Shown piece after piece: positions 26,214-34,869 of a stretch of DNA of 64,000 nt. The translations under genes were made by a program, and so were the position numbers. The notes below the pieces were generated by a model. That model worked only from the letters and a program-made list of their open reading frames with translations. It ran no database searches and was not told the DNA's origin. Within the stretch, counting starts at the first letter, position 1. The number at the start of each line of letters is the position of its first letter. Where the stretch lies: positions 5,573,471 through 5,637,470 of the forward strand of contig NZ_CP086111.1 in the NCBI RefSeq assembly GCF_016806835.2. The letters run 5' to 3'. This DNA is from Skermanella rosea. GTDB lineage: Bacteria; Pseudomonadota; Alphaproteobacteria; Azospirillales; Azospirillaceae.

Positions 26214-27385
26214 AGCATTTAGGCGTCCTGGTAGGAACCTTTCTCCTGGCTGTTCCAGGCATCGTCACCCCATGTTCTGCCGCAGGTGCGGATCAGCGCG
26301 GAACCGGCGATCTCGGCATCGTCGTGGAGCGCGCCGCGGGTCGTGTCCAAGTCATCGATTCAAGTCTCCGTACGAAACTCGCGAGCGTTCCTGAACTTGG
26401 CGACCTCAGTCATGCCTCGGCCGTATTCTCGCGCGATGCGCGGTACGCCTACGTCTTCGGGCGTGACGGCGGCCTCAGCAAGGTTGATCTGCTGACCGGA
26501 AACCTGGAAAACCGCGTGGTTCAGGCCGGCAACAGCATCGGCGGTGCGATCTCTCAGGATGGAAGGTTGGTTGCCGTTTCCAATTACGAGCCGGGTGGCG
26601 TGCGGGTATTCGATGCCGGAACGCTGGAGCCGCTGGCCAACATTCCGACCGGATCCAAGGTGGTCGGCCTGGTCGATGCCCCGGACCAGCGATTCGTGTT
26701 CAGCTTGTACGATCTGGGGGAGATTTGGCTGGTGGACATGAGCGATCCGGCAGTCCCGGAAATCACGAAATACCCAAATGTGGGGCAGAATCCCTATGAC
26801 GCCCTGATCACGCCGGATGGCCGCTACTACGTGGCGGGTCTGTTCGGCGAGGACGGGCTGGCGCTGCTCGATCTATGGCATCCCGAGAAGGGCGTGCGGC
26901 GCATTCTTGACGGTTACGGTCGCGGCGAGGAGCCCCTGCCCGTCTACAAGATGCCGCACCTCGAGGGTGTCGCGATTGCAGGGAAAAATGCCTTCCTCCC
27001 CGCCGTCGGTCGGCACGAGATCCTGGTCGTTGACATGGACAAGGATTGGCAGGAAATCGGCCGGATCCCGGTCCACGGCCAGCCGGTCTTCGCCGTGTCC
27101 CGACCGGACGGCCGGCAGATCTGGGTCAACTTCGCTCATCCCCACAACGACACGGTCCAGGTGATCGACGCGGCCAGCCTGGAAGTCGTGCACAGCATCA
27201 AACCCGGCCCGGGGGTGCTTCACCTGGAGTTCACTCCGCGCGGCGAGCAGGTCTGGGTATCGGTGCGCGATGCCGATCGGGTTGATGTCTACGATACCCG
27301 CAGCTTCACGCTGCTCGGCTCCCTGCCGGCGGACAAGCCCAGCGGCATCTTCATGACCGCCCGCGCCCACCGCATCGGGTACTAA
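26210..27385 (+). CDS. nirF: NirF, heme d1 biosynthesis protein
   Basis: A 391-residue exported protein homologous to the d1 propeller domain of NirS but without a cytochrome c domain. NirF acts late in heme d1 synthesis on the periplasmic side. Signal peptide to about residue 25, with a Cys at 22 (PCSAAG); a lipoprotein is possible. Propeller landmarks: VFSRDARYAYVFGRDGGLSK, DGRYYVAGLFGEDG and MPHLEGVAI. It overlaps nirC by four bases and precedes nirDL by three. Confidence 0.94.
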   Translation: MKHLGVLVGTFLLAVPGIVTPCSAAGADQRGTGDLGIVVERAAGRVQVIDSSLRTKLASVPELGDLSHASAVFSRDARYAYVFGRDGGLSKVDLLTGNLENRVVQAGNSIGGAISQDGRLVAVSNYEPGGVRVFDAGTLEPLANIPTGSKVVGLVDAPDQRFVFSLYDLGEIWLVDMSDPAVPEITKYPNVGQNPYDALITPDGRYYVAGLFGEDGLALLDLWHPEKGVRRILDGYGRGEEPLPVYKMPHLEGVAIAGKNAFLPAVGRHEILVVDMDKDWQEIGRIPVHGQPVFAVSRPDGRQIWVNFAHPHNDTVQVIDAASLEVVHSIKPGPGVLHLEFTPRGEQVWVSVRDADRVDVYDTRSFTLLGSLPADKPSGIFMTARAHRIGY

Positions 27386-27388
27386 GCC

Positions 27389-28414
27389 ATGGATCTGGAA
27401 AATATTTGCGACGTGCCGCTACGACCACTCGAGCGCCGTCTGCTGGACGCATTCCAGCGCGATCTACCTCTGGTTGAGCATCCCTATCAGGTCATGGCCG
27501 ACGCGACAGGGAGCCGCGAGGGTGACGTTCTGGAGGCACTTGGTCGGCTGCGTGAAACTGGCGTGCTGAGTCGCGTCGGGCTCGTCATCCGGCCCAACAC
27601 GGCGGGCGCCAGTACCCTGGCGGCCATGGCCGTTCCAGATGCCGATTTGGCTGCGGTGGCGGCCAGGGTCAGCGCCCGGCCGGAGGTCAACCACAACTAC
27701 GAGCGCGAGCACCGGCTGAACCTCTGGTTCGTCGTCGCGGCGGCGGACGCGCAGGCACTGCAGCAGACTCTGCGAGAGATCGAGCGGGAAACCGGGTACG
27801 CGGTGCTCGACCTGCCGCTGGAGGCTGCGTACCACATCGATCTTGGTTTTTCGCTGTCTCGCGATAGCGCGAGGGACCAGAGAAAATCAAAGAAGATGGA
27901 CCCGGCAGGTGGTTGGGCAGTGCGTGTGACGGATCAGGATCGTCATATTCTCGCGGCCCTACAGGATGGACTGTCCCTGGTGCCTCGTCCTTTCACCCAG
28001 CCGGCAGCCCAACTCGGCATCACGGAAGCGGAGTTGCTCAGCGAGCTCCGCTGGCTCATGGTTTGTGGCGTGATCAAGCGGTGCGGCCTTATCGTCCGTC
28101 ACCACGAACTGGGTTACCGGGCCAATGCCATGGTGGTCTGGAACATCTCGGACCACTTGGTCGATGAGGTCGGTGCCAGGATGGCTACCCTGCCCTTCGT
28201 CACCCTCTGCTACCGGCGCCCGCGCCGCCTGCCGGACTGGCCCTACAATCTGTTCTGCATGATCCACGGGCGTGATCGGGACACCGTTGAGGAGCAGGTG
28301 GCCACCATTCGCGCCCTGCCCGGCCTTGCCGGCATCCAGCACGCGATGTTGTTCAGTCGCCGACGCTTCAAGCAGCGAGGCGCCACCTTGTCTCGGACCC
28401 CGGAGGCTGCCTGA
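27389..28414 (+). CDS. nirDL: NirD-NirL fused siroheme decarboxylase subunit
   Basis: A 341-residue fusion of two AsnC/Lrp-like proteins. Residues ~1-155 are NirD-like (winged helix, then VNHNYEREHRLNLWFVV); after a basic linker (~155-170) the second half is NirL-like, with CYRRPRRLPDWPYNLFCMIHG. NirDLGH removes the C12 and C18 acetate carboxyls of siroheme to give didecarboxysiroheme. Despite the HTH fold this is an enzyme, not a regulator. Translation likely couples to nirG, whose ATG overlaps the stop by one base. Confidence 0.92.
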   Translation: MDLENICDVPLRPLERRLLDAFQRDLPLVEHPYQVMADATGSREGDVLEALGRLRETGVLSRVGLVIRPNTAGASTLAAMAVPDADLAAVAARVSARPEVNHNYEREHRLNLWFVVAAADAQALQQTLREIERETGYAVLDLPLEAAYHIDLGFSLSRDSARDQRKSKKMDPAGGWAVRVTDQDRHILAALQDGLSLVPRPFTQPAAQLGITEAELLSELRWLMVCGVIKRCGLIVRHHELGYRANAMVVWNISDHLVDEVGARMATLPFVTLCYRRPRRLPDWPYNLFCMIHGRDRDTVEEQVATIRALPGLAGIQHAMLFSRRRFKQRGATLSRTPEAA

Positions 28415-28857
28415 TGGACGATCTCGATCGCCGCATCATCAACAATCTGCAGGGTGGCTTTCCGGTTTCCGAGCGCCCGTTCCTCGATGCGGCCCAAACC
28501 CTGCGCATCGGGGAGCGGGATCTGATCAGCCGCATCGAGGACTTGCTGGAAACGGGCGTGTTGTCCCGGTTCGGACCGATGTACCACGCCGAACGGCTGG
28601 GCGGTGGCCTGACGCTGGCGGCGTTGGCAGCGCCGCCCGAACGCTTCGATGAGGTTACGGCTCTGGTCAACGCCCATGCGGAAGTGGCGCACAATTACGA
28701 GCGCGATCACGAACTCAACATGTGGTTTGTCCTGGCCACGGAGCGGCCCGACGACATCGACCGCGTGCTCGCCGAAATATCTTCCGAAACCGGACTCGTG
28801 GTCCACGACATGCGCAAGCTGGAGGAGTTCTTCGTCGGCCTGAGGTTCGAGGCATGA
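28414..28857 (+). CDS. nirG: NirG, siroheme decarboxylase subunit
   Basis: A 147-residue AsnC/Lrp-fold protein, NirD-like in pattern (VAHNYERDHELNMWFVLA) and therefore best named NirG. It would pair with NirH to form a second decarboxylase unit beside NirDL. It overlaps nirDL by one base and nirH by four. Complete length. Confidence 0.9.
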   Translation: MDDLDRRIINNLQGGFPVSERPFLDAAQTLRIGERDLISRIEDLLETGVLSRFGPMYHAERLGGGLTLAALAAPPERFDEVTALVNAHAEVAHNYERDHELNMWFVLATERPDDIDRVLAEISSETGLVVHDMRKLEEFFVGLRFEA

Positions 28858-29345
28858 GCGAGGATCCGCCCATCGATGCCCAGGACCGGCGTCTGATCCA
28901 AGCGACTCAGGCCGGACTGCCGCTTGTCGAACGGCCTTATCATCACCTAGCAGGCGAACTCGGCATTCCAGCCGAGGACGTGATGCGCCGGCTGAACCAG
29001 ATGCTGAGTGCCGGGATCATCCGCCGGATCGGCGTCGTGCCGAACCACTATGCCCTGGGCTACCGCGCCAACGGCATGTCAGTCTGGGATGTTCCGGATG
29101 AGGCGGTCAGCGCGATCGGCCGCCGGGTCGGCGCCCTGGATTTCGTCAGCCACGCCTACCACCGACCCCGCCACCTGCCAATGTGGCCCTTCAACCTCTT
29201 TGCCATGGTCCATGGCCGCACACGGGCCGAAGTCGAGGACAAGGTGGCGGTGATTGCCGAACTGATCGGCCCTGCCGACCGCGGCCATTCCATTCTCTAC
29301 AGCACGCGCATCCTCAAGAAGACCGGATTGCGGATCGTCGGATAG
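28854..29345 (+). CDS. nirH: NirH, siroheme decarboxylase subunit
   Basis: A 163-residue AsnC/Lrp-fold protein of the NirL/NirH type, recognised by NHYALGYRANGMSVWD and the AYHRPRHLPMWPFNLFAMVHG block that carries the presumed catalytic His. The ATG at 28854 overlaps the nirG TGA. Works with NirG on siroheme. Confidence 0.92.
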   Translation: MSEDPPIDAQDRRLIQATQAGLPLVERPYHHLAGELGIPAEDVMRRLNQMLSAGIIRRIGVVPNHYALGYRANGMSVWDVPDEAVSAIGRRVGALDFVSHAYHRPRHLPMWPFNLFAMVHGRTRAEVEDKVAVIAELIGPADRGHSILYSTRILKKTGLRIVG

Positions 29346-29356
29346 GAGATCTCCCC

Positions 29357-30565
29357 TTGCTGCGAATCACCCAGTGCATGCACGAAATCCTGGACCCGAC
29401 GCCGGTTCGCCCGAAGCGGAACCCGCCCGGCCCGGTTGTGATCTGGAACCTGATCCGACGCTGCAACCTGCGCTGCAAGCACTGCTACTCGATCTCGACG
29501 GACGTCGATTTTCCGGGCGAACTGAGCACGGCCGAGGTCTTCAAGGTCATGGACGACCTCAAGCGCTTCCGGGTACCGGTACTGATCCTGTCCGGCGGCG
29601 AACCCCTGCTGCGCCCCGACATCTTCGAGGTCTCGCGCCGCGCCAAGTCCATGGGCTTCTATGTCGGCCTCTCCACCAACGGCACGCCGATCGACGAGAC
29701 CAACATCGCGTCCATAGCCGAGGTCGGCTACAACTATGTCGGCATCAGCCTCGACGGGATCGGGCCGACGCACGACCGGTTCCGCCGGCGCGACGGTGCG
29801 TTCGACGCCTCGCTGCGCGGCATCCGCCTGTGCCTCGAGAACGGCATCAAGGTCGGCCTGCGCTTCACCCTGACCCAGGACAACTTCCATGAACTGCCCG
29901 CCGTGCTGGATCTCATGGACCGGGAGGGTGCCGACAAATTCTACCTGTCGCACCTGAACTACGCCGGCCGCGGCAACAAGCATCGCGCGGATGACGCCCA
30001 TTTCGGGATGACCCGGGCGGCCATGGACCTGCTGTTCGAGAGGGCCTGGCGCAGCGTCGAAAGCGGTGACGGGAAGGAGTTCGTCACTGGCAATAACGAT
30101 GCCGACGGCGTTTATTTAATGATGTGGGCGGCCGAGCGCTTCTCCGAGCGGCTGGATCACCTGCGTGCCAAACTCGTGCAGTGGGGCGGGAACTCGTCTG
30201 GTGTCAACGTTGCCAACATCGACAATCTCGGCAACGTCCATCCCGACACCTTTTGGTGGCACTACACTCTCGGCAATGTCCGCGACCGGCCGTTCTCGGA
30301 GATCTGGCCGGACTTGTCCGACCCAATCATGGCGGGGCTAAAAGCAATTCCGCGCACGATCGAGGGGCGTTGCGCTTCCTGCCTTCATTTCGACATTTGC
30401 GGCGGCAACACACGGGTCAGGGCGCTTCAGCTCACCGGCAATGCCTGGGCCGAGGATCCCGGATGCTATCTGACCGATGAGGAAATCGGGGTTACGGATA
30501 GCCAGCCCCGCGTGCAGCTGACACCCTACCGGAGCAGGAAGTCCCATGAAGTCGCGGCGAATTAG
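29357..30565 (+). CDS. nirJ: NirJ, radical SAM heme d1 biosynthesis enzyme
   Basis: A 402-residue radical SAM/SPASM protein. The [4Fe-4S] site is CNLRCKHCY (Cys36, Cys40, Cys43); the GGEPLLRPD SAM-binding segment follows near residue 80, and a C-terminal auxiliary-cluster region contains CASCLHFDICGGN and a late Cys. NirJ removes the two propionate chains of didecarboxysiroheme. I chose the TTG at 29357, which is preceded by AGGAGA and restores the usual LLRIT N-terminus; the internal ATG at 29378 lacks a good site. It overlaps nirN by 20 bases. Confidence 0.93.
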   Translation: MLRITQCMHEILDPTPVRPKRNPPGPVVIWNLIRRCNLRCKHCYSISTDVDFPGELSTAEVFKVMDDLKRFRVPVLILSGGEPLLRPDIFEVSRRAKSMGFYVGLSTNGTPIDETNIASIAEVGYNYVGISLDGIGPTHDRFRRRDGAFDASLRGIRLCLENGIKVGLRFTLTQDNFHELPAVLDLMDREGADKFYLSHLNYAGRGNKHRADDAHFGMTRAAMDLLFERAWRSVESGDGKEFVTGNNDADGVYLMMWAAERFSERLDHLRAKLVQWGGNSSGVNVANIDNLGNVHPDTFWWHYTLGNVRDRPFSEIWPDLSDPIMAGLKAIPRTIEGRCASCLHFDICGGNTRVRALQLTGNAWAEDPGCYLTDEEIGVTDSQPRVQLTPYRSRKSHEVAAN

Positions 30566-32156
30566 TCTGTGCGCCATCGCGGCGCTTCTGGTCGGAACCG
30601 GCGAACCACTCCTCGCCGCCGAACAGACCCCTGCTCCCGTCGTACGGGAGCGGCAGGCCGACAATCATGCGGCCGTCCTCTATCAGGAGCACTGCTCCTC
30701 GTGTCACGGCGCTGGGCGGCTGGGCGGCCAGGGACCTGCCCTCCTGCCGGAAAATCTCGGCCGACTCGGCAAGAAAGCGGCGGAGGATGTCATAGCCCAG
30801 GGCCGGGCCGCCACCCAGATGCCAGGCTTTGCCGACCGGCTGAGCGCGGAACAGATCACCGCGCTGGCGGAACTGGTCTATACGCCGCTTCCATCCCTGC
30901 CCGATTGGACCCTGGCCGACATCGAGGCGTCTCGCGCTTTCGATGCCGCCAGGGCGGCTTTGCCAAACAAGCCAGTATTCTCGGCGGACCCGTTGAACCT
31001 GTTCGTCGTCGTCGAGAGCGGCGACCACCATGTCACCATCCTCGACGGCGACCGGTTCGAGCCGATCCACCGCTTCCCCAGCCGCTTCGCCCTGCATGGC
31101 GGCCCGAAGTTTTCGGCGAACGGCCGCTACGTGTTCTTCGGATCTCGGGACGGCTGGATCACCAAGTACGACCTCTACAACCTGGCGACCGTCGCCGAAG
31201 TGCGCGTCGGCATCAATCTGCGCAACATCGCGCTGTCCAGCGACGGACGCTACGTCGCCGCGGCCAACTACCTGCCGCACAGCCTGGTCATCCTGGATGC
31301 CGCCGACCTGAAACCATTGAAGGTGATCCCGACCAAGGACCGTGCAGGCAAGGCAACCTCACGGGTCAGCGCCGTCTACGATGCCCGTCCCCGCGGCAGC
31401 TTCATCGTCGCCCTCAAGGACATCCCGGAGCTCTGGGAAGTCGCTTACCGGGATGATGCCAAGCCGATCTACCGCGGCTTCGTCCACAGCTACGAGACCG
31501 GCATGGTCGAGGGAGTGGCCGAGCCCGGCAAGTTCGGCGCCCGCCGCATCGCCCTTGACCAGCCGCTCGACGACTTCTTCTTCGACCCGGACTACCGCCA
31601 CCTGCTGGGATCGGGACGCGATGCCGGCAAGGCGGTGGTCGTTCACCTCGATGTCGGCCGGCCAATCGCGATGATCGACATTCCGGGATTGCCCCACCTC
31701 GGCTCCGGCATTACCTGGACTTGGCAGGATCGCCCCGTCATGGCGACGCCGAACCTGAAGGAAGGATCTCTCAGCATCATCGACATGAAGGACTGGAGCG
31801 TCATCAAGCGGATAGAGACGGCGGGTCCGGGGTTCTTCCTGCGCAGCCACGAGAACACCCCCTATGCCTGGGCCGACGTGTTCTTCGGCCCGAACAAAGA
31901 TGTCATGCATGTGATCGACAAGGGCACGCTGGAAGTAGTGGCGACACTCAAGCCCGAGCCTGGAAAGACTTTCGCCCATGCCGAGTTCACCCGCGACGGC
32001 CGCTTCGTCCTGGTCAGCCTGTGGGAGAATGATGGCGCCGTGATCGTTTACGACGCCTCGACGTTTGAGGAAGTCAAGCGCCTGCCCATGGTCAAGCCTT
32101 CCGGAAAATACAACGTCTACAACAAGATCAATCTGTCGGATGGAACCAGTCACTGA
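30546..32156 (+). CDS. nirN: NirN, dihydro-heme d1 dehydrogenase
   Basis: A 536-residue periplasmic paralog of NirS. Signal peptide to about residue 25, cytochrome c domain with CSSCH (Cys50, Cys53, His54), then the d1-type propeller (KFSANGRYVFFGSRDGWI, SSDGRYVAAANYLPHS, HAEFTRDGRFVLVSLW). NirN oxidises the last intermediate to heme d1 and hands it to NirS. Last gene of the operon; converges on the Crp/Fnr gene with a seven-base overlap. Confidence 0.94.
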   Translation: MKSRRISLCAIAALLVGTGEPLLAAEQTPAPVVRERQADNHAAVLYQEHCSSCHGAGRLGGQGPALLPENLGRLGKKAAEDVIAQGRAATQMPGFADRLSAEQITALAELVYTPLPSLPDWTLADIEASRAFDAARAALPNKPVFSADPLNLFVVVESGDHHVTILDGDRFEPIHRFPSRFALHGGPKFSANGRYVFFGSRDGWITKYDLYNLATVAEVRVGINLRNIALSSDGRYVAAANYLPHSLVILDAADLKPLKVIPTKDRAGKATSRVSAVYDARPRGSFIVALKDIPELWEVAYRDDAKPIYRGFVHSYETGMVEGVAEPGKFGARRIALDQPLDDFFFDPDYRHLLGSGRDAGKAVVVHLDVGRPIAMIDIPGLPHLGSGITWTWQDRPVMATPNLKEGSLSIIDMKDWSVIKRIETAGPGFFLRSHENTPYAWADVFFGPNKDVMHVIDKGTLEVVATLKPEPGKTFAHAEFTRDGRFVLVSLWENDGAVIVYDASTFEEVKRLPMVKPSGKYNVYNKINLSDGTSH

Positions 32157-32893
32157 AGCCGGGAGTCAGGATAATCGATAGGTAGTCTCGGGCGCGACTT
32201 TAGCTCCCCGGTCTTCTCCGCAATCGCGACGAGCGCAGGCAACTGCCGGACGATGATCCGGCGGCGGTTAGCATCAACGATGCCCCGGGCCTCCCAGTCG
32301 TTCAGGACCCGGCTGACCGTGAACATCGACGTTCCTGCCAATTCAGCCATGTCCTGGCGCAGCAGTGGGATCTCGATTTCGATATGGTGACCCACGCGGC
32401 GCCCGGCATACTGCACAAGCCGCAACACTGCGTGCGCGATGCGGCGCTCGACCGACTGATGAGCTATTTCCCGCAGGCGGTGCTGGGCATCCTGGTAGCG
32501 GGCAGCGACGATACCGAGAGCGTTGAGGCCGATACGCGGATGCGCCAACATCAGCTCCTTGATCGTCCTGGCCGACCATTGCAGGTCCGTGCAGTCGGTG
32601 ATCGCGAAGGCATCGGCTGGATATCCTGTGCTCAGGAACACTGCCGCGATGCCGTACATCTCGCCCGGCCCTACGAGATGGATCAGCACCTGTTCGCCAT
32701 CGGGCCCGGATTGAACGATCTTTGTCCGGCCCTCGATCAGAAGATGGCAATTTCTGGCGGGCGCTCCCTGGTTGAAGATGCGTGTTCTCTTTTTTATCTG
32801 CCGAATCTGTCCGGCGTTGAAGATCGTATCCAGTGCGTCCGGCTCCAGGCCTTGGAACAGTTCCGCGTCTTTGAGAATCGATGAGCCAATCAT
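32150..32893 (-). CDS. Crp/Fnr-family regulator with atypical recognition helix
   Basis: A 247-residue regulator: cyclic-nucleotide-binding-like sensor (residues ~10-130), dimer helix, HTH. No N-terminal cysteine cluster. The recognition helix is TSMFTVSRVLNDW; aligned with FNR, Ser-Arg are kept but the base-contacting Glu is replaced by Phe. It may therefore read a half-site other than TTGAT, such as the TTGC...GCAA boxes before norC and nirS. Convergent with nirN and central to the denitrification genes, it is a fair NnrR/DNR candidate, but effector and targets are inferred. A long sensor segment (RIFNQGAPARNCHLLIEG) contains one Cys. Confidence 0.85.
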   Translation of the reverse strand: MIGSSILKDAELFQGLEPDALDTIFNAGQIRQIKKRTRIFNQGAPARNCHLLIEGRTKIVQSGPDGEQVLIHLVGPGEMYGIAAVFLSTGYPADAFAITDCTDLQWSARTIKELMLAHPRIGLNALGIVAARYQDAQHRLREIAHQSVERRIAHAVLRLVQYAGRRVGHHIEIEIPLLRQDMAELAGTSMFTVSRVLNDWEARGIVDANRRRIIVRQLPALVAIAEKTGELKSRPRLPIDYPDSRLQ

Positions 32894-33039
32894 TGCTTAC
32901 ATTCCTCCAGGAGGGCGGAGGGCCAGCATTGGTTCTTTATGGCCCGCCGCTTCGGTTCTTGTTCAGGGTGATGCTGGAGCCGACGCGATACGGTCTTGGA
33001 CACCCTTGAAGGATGCGCATCTGCCGATCTCGCCGCGGC

Positions 33040-34503
33040 TCATTGCATCGGTTCAGGTGCCAGGAAGACGCTGTCGTAGACCGCCTTCTCGCCGGGGGTT
33101 TGCTCTGCCAGATTGAAGGCTATGTCGGTGGAAGCGGCTTTAAGTGCGTCACGCGGAGCCTTGATGGTGACGCGGAATGTGGCGATGGAGTCGGAACGGA
33201 CCTCGAGTTCAACCGGTCCCTCCTGTTCGTCCCGCCCGACCACGTGCACAACAGCCTCCGGGATACCCGTGACGCTCAAGGCGTAGCTATGAGCGTGGCG
33301 GGTCATGTTGCTGATCTTGACCGTGTAGCCGTTGCGGATCGCACCGTCGGAAAGCTCGACGTAAAGCGGTGCGCGGTCGCGCTCGACCGAGACATCGAGC
33401 CGGGGCCGGAGGAGCAGCGTGCCCGTCATGATCGCCCCCACCACCAGCAGGATCAGCGCGTAGACGATCGTCCGCGGGCGGATGGCGGTCCAGTGCGTGG
33501 GCCGACCCTCGGCGCGCGCCGCCGAGTTGGCGAGCGTGTCGTAGGAGATCAGCCCGCGCGGACGGCCAACCGTGTCCATGATCGGCGCGCAAGCGTCCAC
33601 GCACAGGCCGCAATTGATGCAGTCGCCGTTCCAGCCATCCCGGATGTCAATTCCCATGGGACAGACCTGGACGCACTGCGAACAGTCGATGCAGTCGCCG
33701 AGACCCTTGACAGTCCTATCGTCCCAGCTCTCTGACTTGCGCTTGGCCCCGCGCCGGTCGCCGCGCCAAGCCTGGTAGGTCACCACAAGGCTGTGCTCGT
33801 CGAGCATGGCCGACTGGATGCGCGGCCAGGGACACATATAGGCGCAGACTTGCTCGCGCGCCCAGCCGGCCAGCAGATAAGTCGTCGCGGTGAACAGGCC
33901 GACGAAGGTCAGCACCGTGGCCGAAACATCGAGCCTGAGCGCGTCGGAGAGGAGCGTCGGCGCATCCGTGAAGTACATGACCCAGGCGCCGCCGGTCACG
34001 AGGCTGATCAGAACCCAGGCGATGTGCTTGGCGGTCCGGCGGGCCAACTTACCAAAAGTCCAGGGCGCCTTGTCGATGCGGATCCGTTCGGCCCGGTCAC
34101 CCTCGATCAGGCGCTCGACCCAGATGAAGAGGTCGGTCCAAACGGTTTGCGGGCAGGCATACCCGCACCAGACACGCCCTGCCAGCGAGGTTGCCAGGAA
34201 CAGGCCGATGGCGGCCATGATCAGCAATCCGGTCAGGTAATAAACTTCCTGCGGCCAGATCTCGATCATGAAGAAATACAGCCGACCCTGCCCAGCATCG
34301 ACCAGGATGGCCTGGTCCGGCGCCCCGGGGCCGCGATCCCATCGAAGCCACGGCGCCACGTAGTAGATGGCCAGGAGAAGCCACACCATCTGCCACTTGA
34401 GCCGCCGGTAGAAACCGGAAACCGACTTGGGGAAGACCTTGATCCGGCTGGCATAGAGCTGGGGCTTGGCCTCGACCTTCAGCGTCGGCGATCCGTCCGG
34501 CAT
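33040..34503 (-). CDS. ccoG: CcoG/RdxA/FixG-type cytochrome oxidase accessory protein
   Basis: A 487-residue membrane Fe-S protein. TM helices near residues 36-55, 85-108, 160-180, 195-215 and 340-360; membrane-proximal Cys motifs CGYACPQTVW and CAYMCPWPRI; a 2x[4Fe-4S] ferredoxin region CIDCSQCVQVCP and CINCGLCVDACAP at ~260-310; and a C-terminal periplasmic Ig-like CcoG domain. The family reduces Cu2+ for Cu insertion into cbb3 oxidases. No ccoNOP genes are in the window, so here it may serve copper delivery elsewhere, possibly to NosZ; that is inference. Confidence 0.92.
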   Translation of the reverse strand: MPDGSPTLKVEAKPQLYASRIKVFPKSVSGFYRRLKWQMVWLLLAIYYVAPWLRWDRGPGAPDQAILVDAGQGRLYFFMIEIWPQEVYYLTGLLIMAAIGLFLATSLAGRVWCGYACPQTVWTDLFIWVERLIEGDRAERIRIDKAPWTFGKLARRTAKHIAWVLISLVTGGAWVMYFTDAPTLLSDALRLDVSATVLTFVGLFTATTYLLAGWAREQVCAYMCPWPRIQSAMLDEHSLVVTYQAWRGDRRGAKRKSESWDDRTVKGLGDCIDCSQCVQVCPMGIDIRDGWNGDCINCGLCVDACAPIMDTVGRPRGLISYDTLANSAARAEGRPTHWTAIRPRTIVYALILLVVGAIMTGTLLLRPRLDVSVERDRAPLYVELSDGAIRNGYTVKISNMTRHAHSYALSVTGIPEAVVHVVGRDEQEGPVELEVRSDSIATFRVTIKAPRDALKAASTDIAFNLAEQTPGEKAVYDSVFLAPEPMQ

Positions 34504-34504
34504 G

Positions 34505-34672
34505 TCACCGGCCTCCCTTCGAGAATGCGGAGGTGCCCGTGCCTTTGAGGCTCATCCCGAAGAAGGCGCCGATGCACCAGGCGGCACGGTAGGCAACAGG
34601 CCCGCGGCCGGACTGCCCCTCGCCGTTCTGCGCCGGATAGCTGTGCAATTTTTGACGGATACGAGTACCCAT
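34505..34672 (-). CDS. Small hypothetical protein preceding ccoG
   Basis: A 55-residue frame ending one base before the ccoG ATG, with GAAGAAAG upstream of its own ATG. It has a hydrophobic patch (AAWCIGAFFGMSL) that could be one short membrane segment and basic ends. No family recognised. The tight coupling to ccoG is the main support. Confidence 0.3.
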   Translation of the reverse strand: MGTRIRQKLHSYPAQNGEGQSGRGPVAYRAAWCIGAFFGMSLKGTGTSAFSKGGR

Positions 34673-34754
34673 GGGCGTTACTTTCTTCAGGCAGGACGGA
34701 GTGCCTCCCAAGGCTCCCAGAGGGCCCTAGGCGGGAGAGCTGAAAGTTTCAGAG

Positions 34755-34792
34755 GCTGGTTAACGTCAGGTTGGTTAACGTAATGTTAACCT
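34755..34792. repeat. Cluster of three GTTAAC motifs
   Basis: GTTAAC occurs at 34759-34764, 34774-34779 and 34785-34790, the first two inside GGTTAACG direct repeats. A related GGTTGGTTAAGC is found at 35649-35660, upstream of the SDR gene, so the SDR gene is flanked by copies. This looks like a regulator-binding region, but the protein is unknown. Confidence 0.5.
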
Positions 34793-34869
34793 GGACGAGG
34801 ATCAGGCTGGACGTTTGAGACGACCGGCTCCAGGGCTGCGAAGCCGCTAGATTCGGCCGCTACTGCCGA

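Noticed and set aside
27389-29345. Reading NirDL, NirG and NirH as Lrp/AsnC transcription regulators
   Set aside because: They share the fold, but the conserved HNYERxHxLNxWF and YHRPRxLPxWPFNLF blocks and the nir operon context mark siroheme decarboxylases.
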